A stretch of 6,496 nucleotides of DNA from Blastocatellia bacterium (GTDB lineage: Bacteria > Acidobacteriota > Blastocatellia > Pyrinomonadales > Pyrinomonadaceae): positions 23,942 to 30,437 of the forward strand of contig DNNE01000134.1 in the NCBI GenBank assembly GCA_003487805.1, given 5' to 3'. Each line of letters begins with the position of its first letter. Position 1 is the stretch's first letter. This document shows, one piece after another, positions 5,428-6,496 of the stretch. Both the position numbers and the translations under genes were made by a program. The notes below the pieces were generated by a model, which saw nothing but the letters and a program-made list of their open reading frames with translations, had not been told where the DNA came from and did not search any database.

Positions 5428-6496
5428 TTACGGAGAAGCCGGAGCGACATACGGCAGCGCCAAATCAGCTACTTCCTCACAAGGCTTTAGGGTGACTGCT
5501 TTCTTCAACGATTCAGCATCCTGGAAAATCTTCGCCCGCAAGGCTGCGTCCTGGCGAATTGAGGTGGTGGTTCCGGATTCATTCTCTGGCGCAGGCCGTG
5601 CCACAATCCAATACTTGCCCGGCGCGACATTGTCGACAATGAACCGGCCGTCAACCTCGATCCGGGATTCATAAAATCTCAACACGTTCTCGGCAGCTTC
5701 CGGTTCCACTGGGATCAGATAAACCCGCAAACGTGGTGGCAGGGTCTGAGCTTCAGTCCCGGAGATGCGGCCGCGAAGAAGAGACGCGCCTTCGGTGATG
5801 GTGACCATCAGACCAGAAACTCGTTCGCCGCTTCTTACCGCAACTCCGTCTCGTGCAGTAGCGGCGCTGGCGGTCCTTCCCGCAGCCTGCGGGGCTCCGA
5901 TTGATATCGATCTTACGTACCAGCCGCTGGCCGGTGGGCGCGGATCAATTCGATAGGAACCGGGAGGTAGATTTCTCAACCTGAAAGATTTCTTCGCGTC
6001 TCCAACGGCCTGGGCTGTATAACTGGCCGCCGAAAGCGGCACTTCCGGCACGGCGGCTTTCGGATCGGCTCCGGGTTTCTTTTCAGGCTCATATCGCCGC
6101 GCGTAAACCAGCGTTTCCTGCGCAGCGGTTTCTCTGCGCTTCGCGCATCCAGCTTTCGGATCGTTTTCGAAAACGAAGCGTCCCTCGATCGAAGCCAGCG
6201 GAGCCAGTGTCAAATCTATTCCGGTAACATCCGCGCCGTGGACAGTGACGCGCCGCGGCGGCGAACGCAACTGATCGCCGGTCGGCAGGTATTGTTGTGC
6301 CGACAATTCATATTCGCCGTCAGGTATTCCATACAACGCAAAGCTGGAAGGGTCCGGATACGATGTTCCACCGTTAGCGATCTGCGTTCGATCGCGAAGG
6401 TCTGTGAGTGTGATCGAGGCAGCGGACGAGAATTGTCTGTCTGATGTAATCATGCCGGAGAGCTTGCCGCTCACCGCGTGTCCCGGCTCCCCCCGC
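5428..6496 (-). CDS. Carboxypeptidase regulatory-like exported protein, 5' end beyond the window
   Basis: The C-terminal 355 residues of a paralogue of the 1690-3426 protein. The frame is open to the right edge: codons before the GTG at 6474 read RGEPGHA, matching RAEPGHAVSGK at residues 229-239 of the paralogue, so that GTG is internal and roughly 228 residues are missing. Visible blocks, numbered from the edge, are a beta-sandwich unit to about 68 (ending PDGEYELSA), a GADVTGIDL linker at 87-95, a unit containing C117 and ending in the LPPGSYRI strand, a unit at about 230-299 (LLRGRISG, EVDGRFIVDNVAPGKYWIVARP), and a charged segment leading to LKPC with C339. The two cysteines are 222 residues apart, against 220 in the paralogue. 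Function is unknown. By homology the missing part should hold a signal peptide and two more beta-sandwich units. It is followed by the REP-like pair, which may end its transcript. Confidence 0.85.
   Translation of the reverse strand, partial: RGEPGHAVSGKLSGMITSDRQFSSAASITLTDLRDRTQIANGGTSYPDPSSFALYGIPDGEYELSAQQYLPTGDQLRSPPRRVTVHGADVTGIDLTLAPLASIEGRFVFENDPKAGCAKRRETAAQETLVYARRYEPEKKPGADPKAAVPEVPLSAASYTAQAVGDAKKSFRLRNLPPGSYRIDPRPPASGWYVRSISIGAPQAAGRTASAATARDGVAVRSGERVSGLMVTITEGASLLRGRISGTEAQTLPPRLRVYLIPVEPEAAENVLRFYESRIEVDGRFIVDNVAPGKYWIVARPAPENESGTTTSIRQDAALRAKIFQDAESLKKAVTLKPCEEVADLALPYVAPASP

Noticed and set aside
6472..6474. GTG at 6474 as the start of the rightmost gene.
   Set aside because: The frame stays open to the window edge, and the upstream codons (RGEPGHA) match the interior of the paralogue, so the gene is truncated by the window.
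1690..6496. The exported beta-sandwich proteins as TonB-dependent (Oar-like) receptors or as active carboxypeptidases.
   Set aside because: They are too short for a 22-strand barrel, have no plug domain or TonB box, and show no zinc carboxypeptidase motif. Only the regulatory-type beta-sandwich is present.
1..6496. CRISPR array, tRNA, rRNA, prophage, toxin-antitoxin or defence genes.
   Set aside because: No regularly spaced direct repeats, no tRNA-like cloverleaf and no coding frame with such features was found. The repeats present are isolated palindromes.

Overview
The window looks like a chromosomal segment of a moderately GC-rich bacterium, most likely an Acidobacteriota member, perhaps of the Blastocatellia/Pyrinomonas type. 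This is an inference. It rests on a cluster of exported 'carboxypeptidase regulatory-like' beta-sandwich proteins, a family unusually expanded in that phylum, next to a periplasmic M16B zinc protease. No rRNA or phylogenetic marker gene is present to confirm it.

All four genes lie on the minus strand, so transcription runs from the right edge to the left. In that order they are: (1) a gene cut by the right edge (5428-6496), the C-terminal 355 residues of a carboxypeptidase regulatory-like protein; (2) a 289-base gap holding a large inverted pair of REP-like palindromes (5258-5336), a weak candidate promoter and a strong ribosome binding site; (3) a 570-aa exported five-unit beta-sandwich protein (3426-5138); (4) a 578-aa exported protein (1690-3426) whose start codon overlaps the previous stop in a TGATG junction, and which is a clear paralogue of the cut gene; (5) a 213-base gap; (6) an exported M16 metallopeptidase with intact zinc ligands (43-1476); (7) at the left edge, a third, truncated copy of the same REP-like palindrome just after the protease stop codon.

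The three beta-sandwich proteins have the modular build of exported proteins with transthyretin/CarboxypepD_reg-like folds, but they carry no TonB plug or barrel, so they are not the Oar-like receptors that often share this N-terminal domain. The two paralogues (1690-3426 and 5428-6496) each have exactly two cysteines at matching positions and end in the same helix plus LKPC motif; the protein between them has none. The tight coupling of the middle two genes suggests co-production. The function of all three is unknown.

The most notable non-coding signal is the REP-like family. It has three copies in 6.5 kb with the same flanks, and its stem sequences differ by compensatory changes. No defence system, CRISPR array, tRNA, rRNA or transposase gene is visible.
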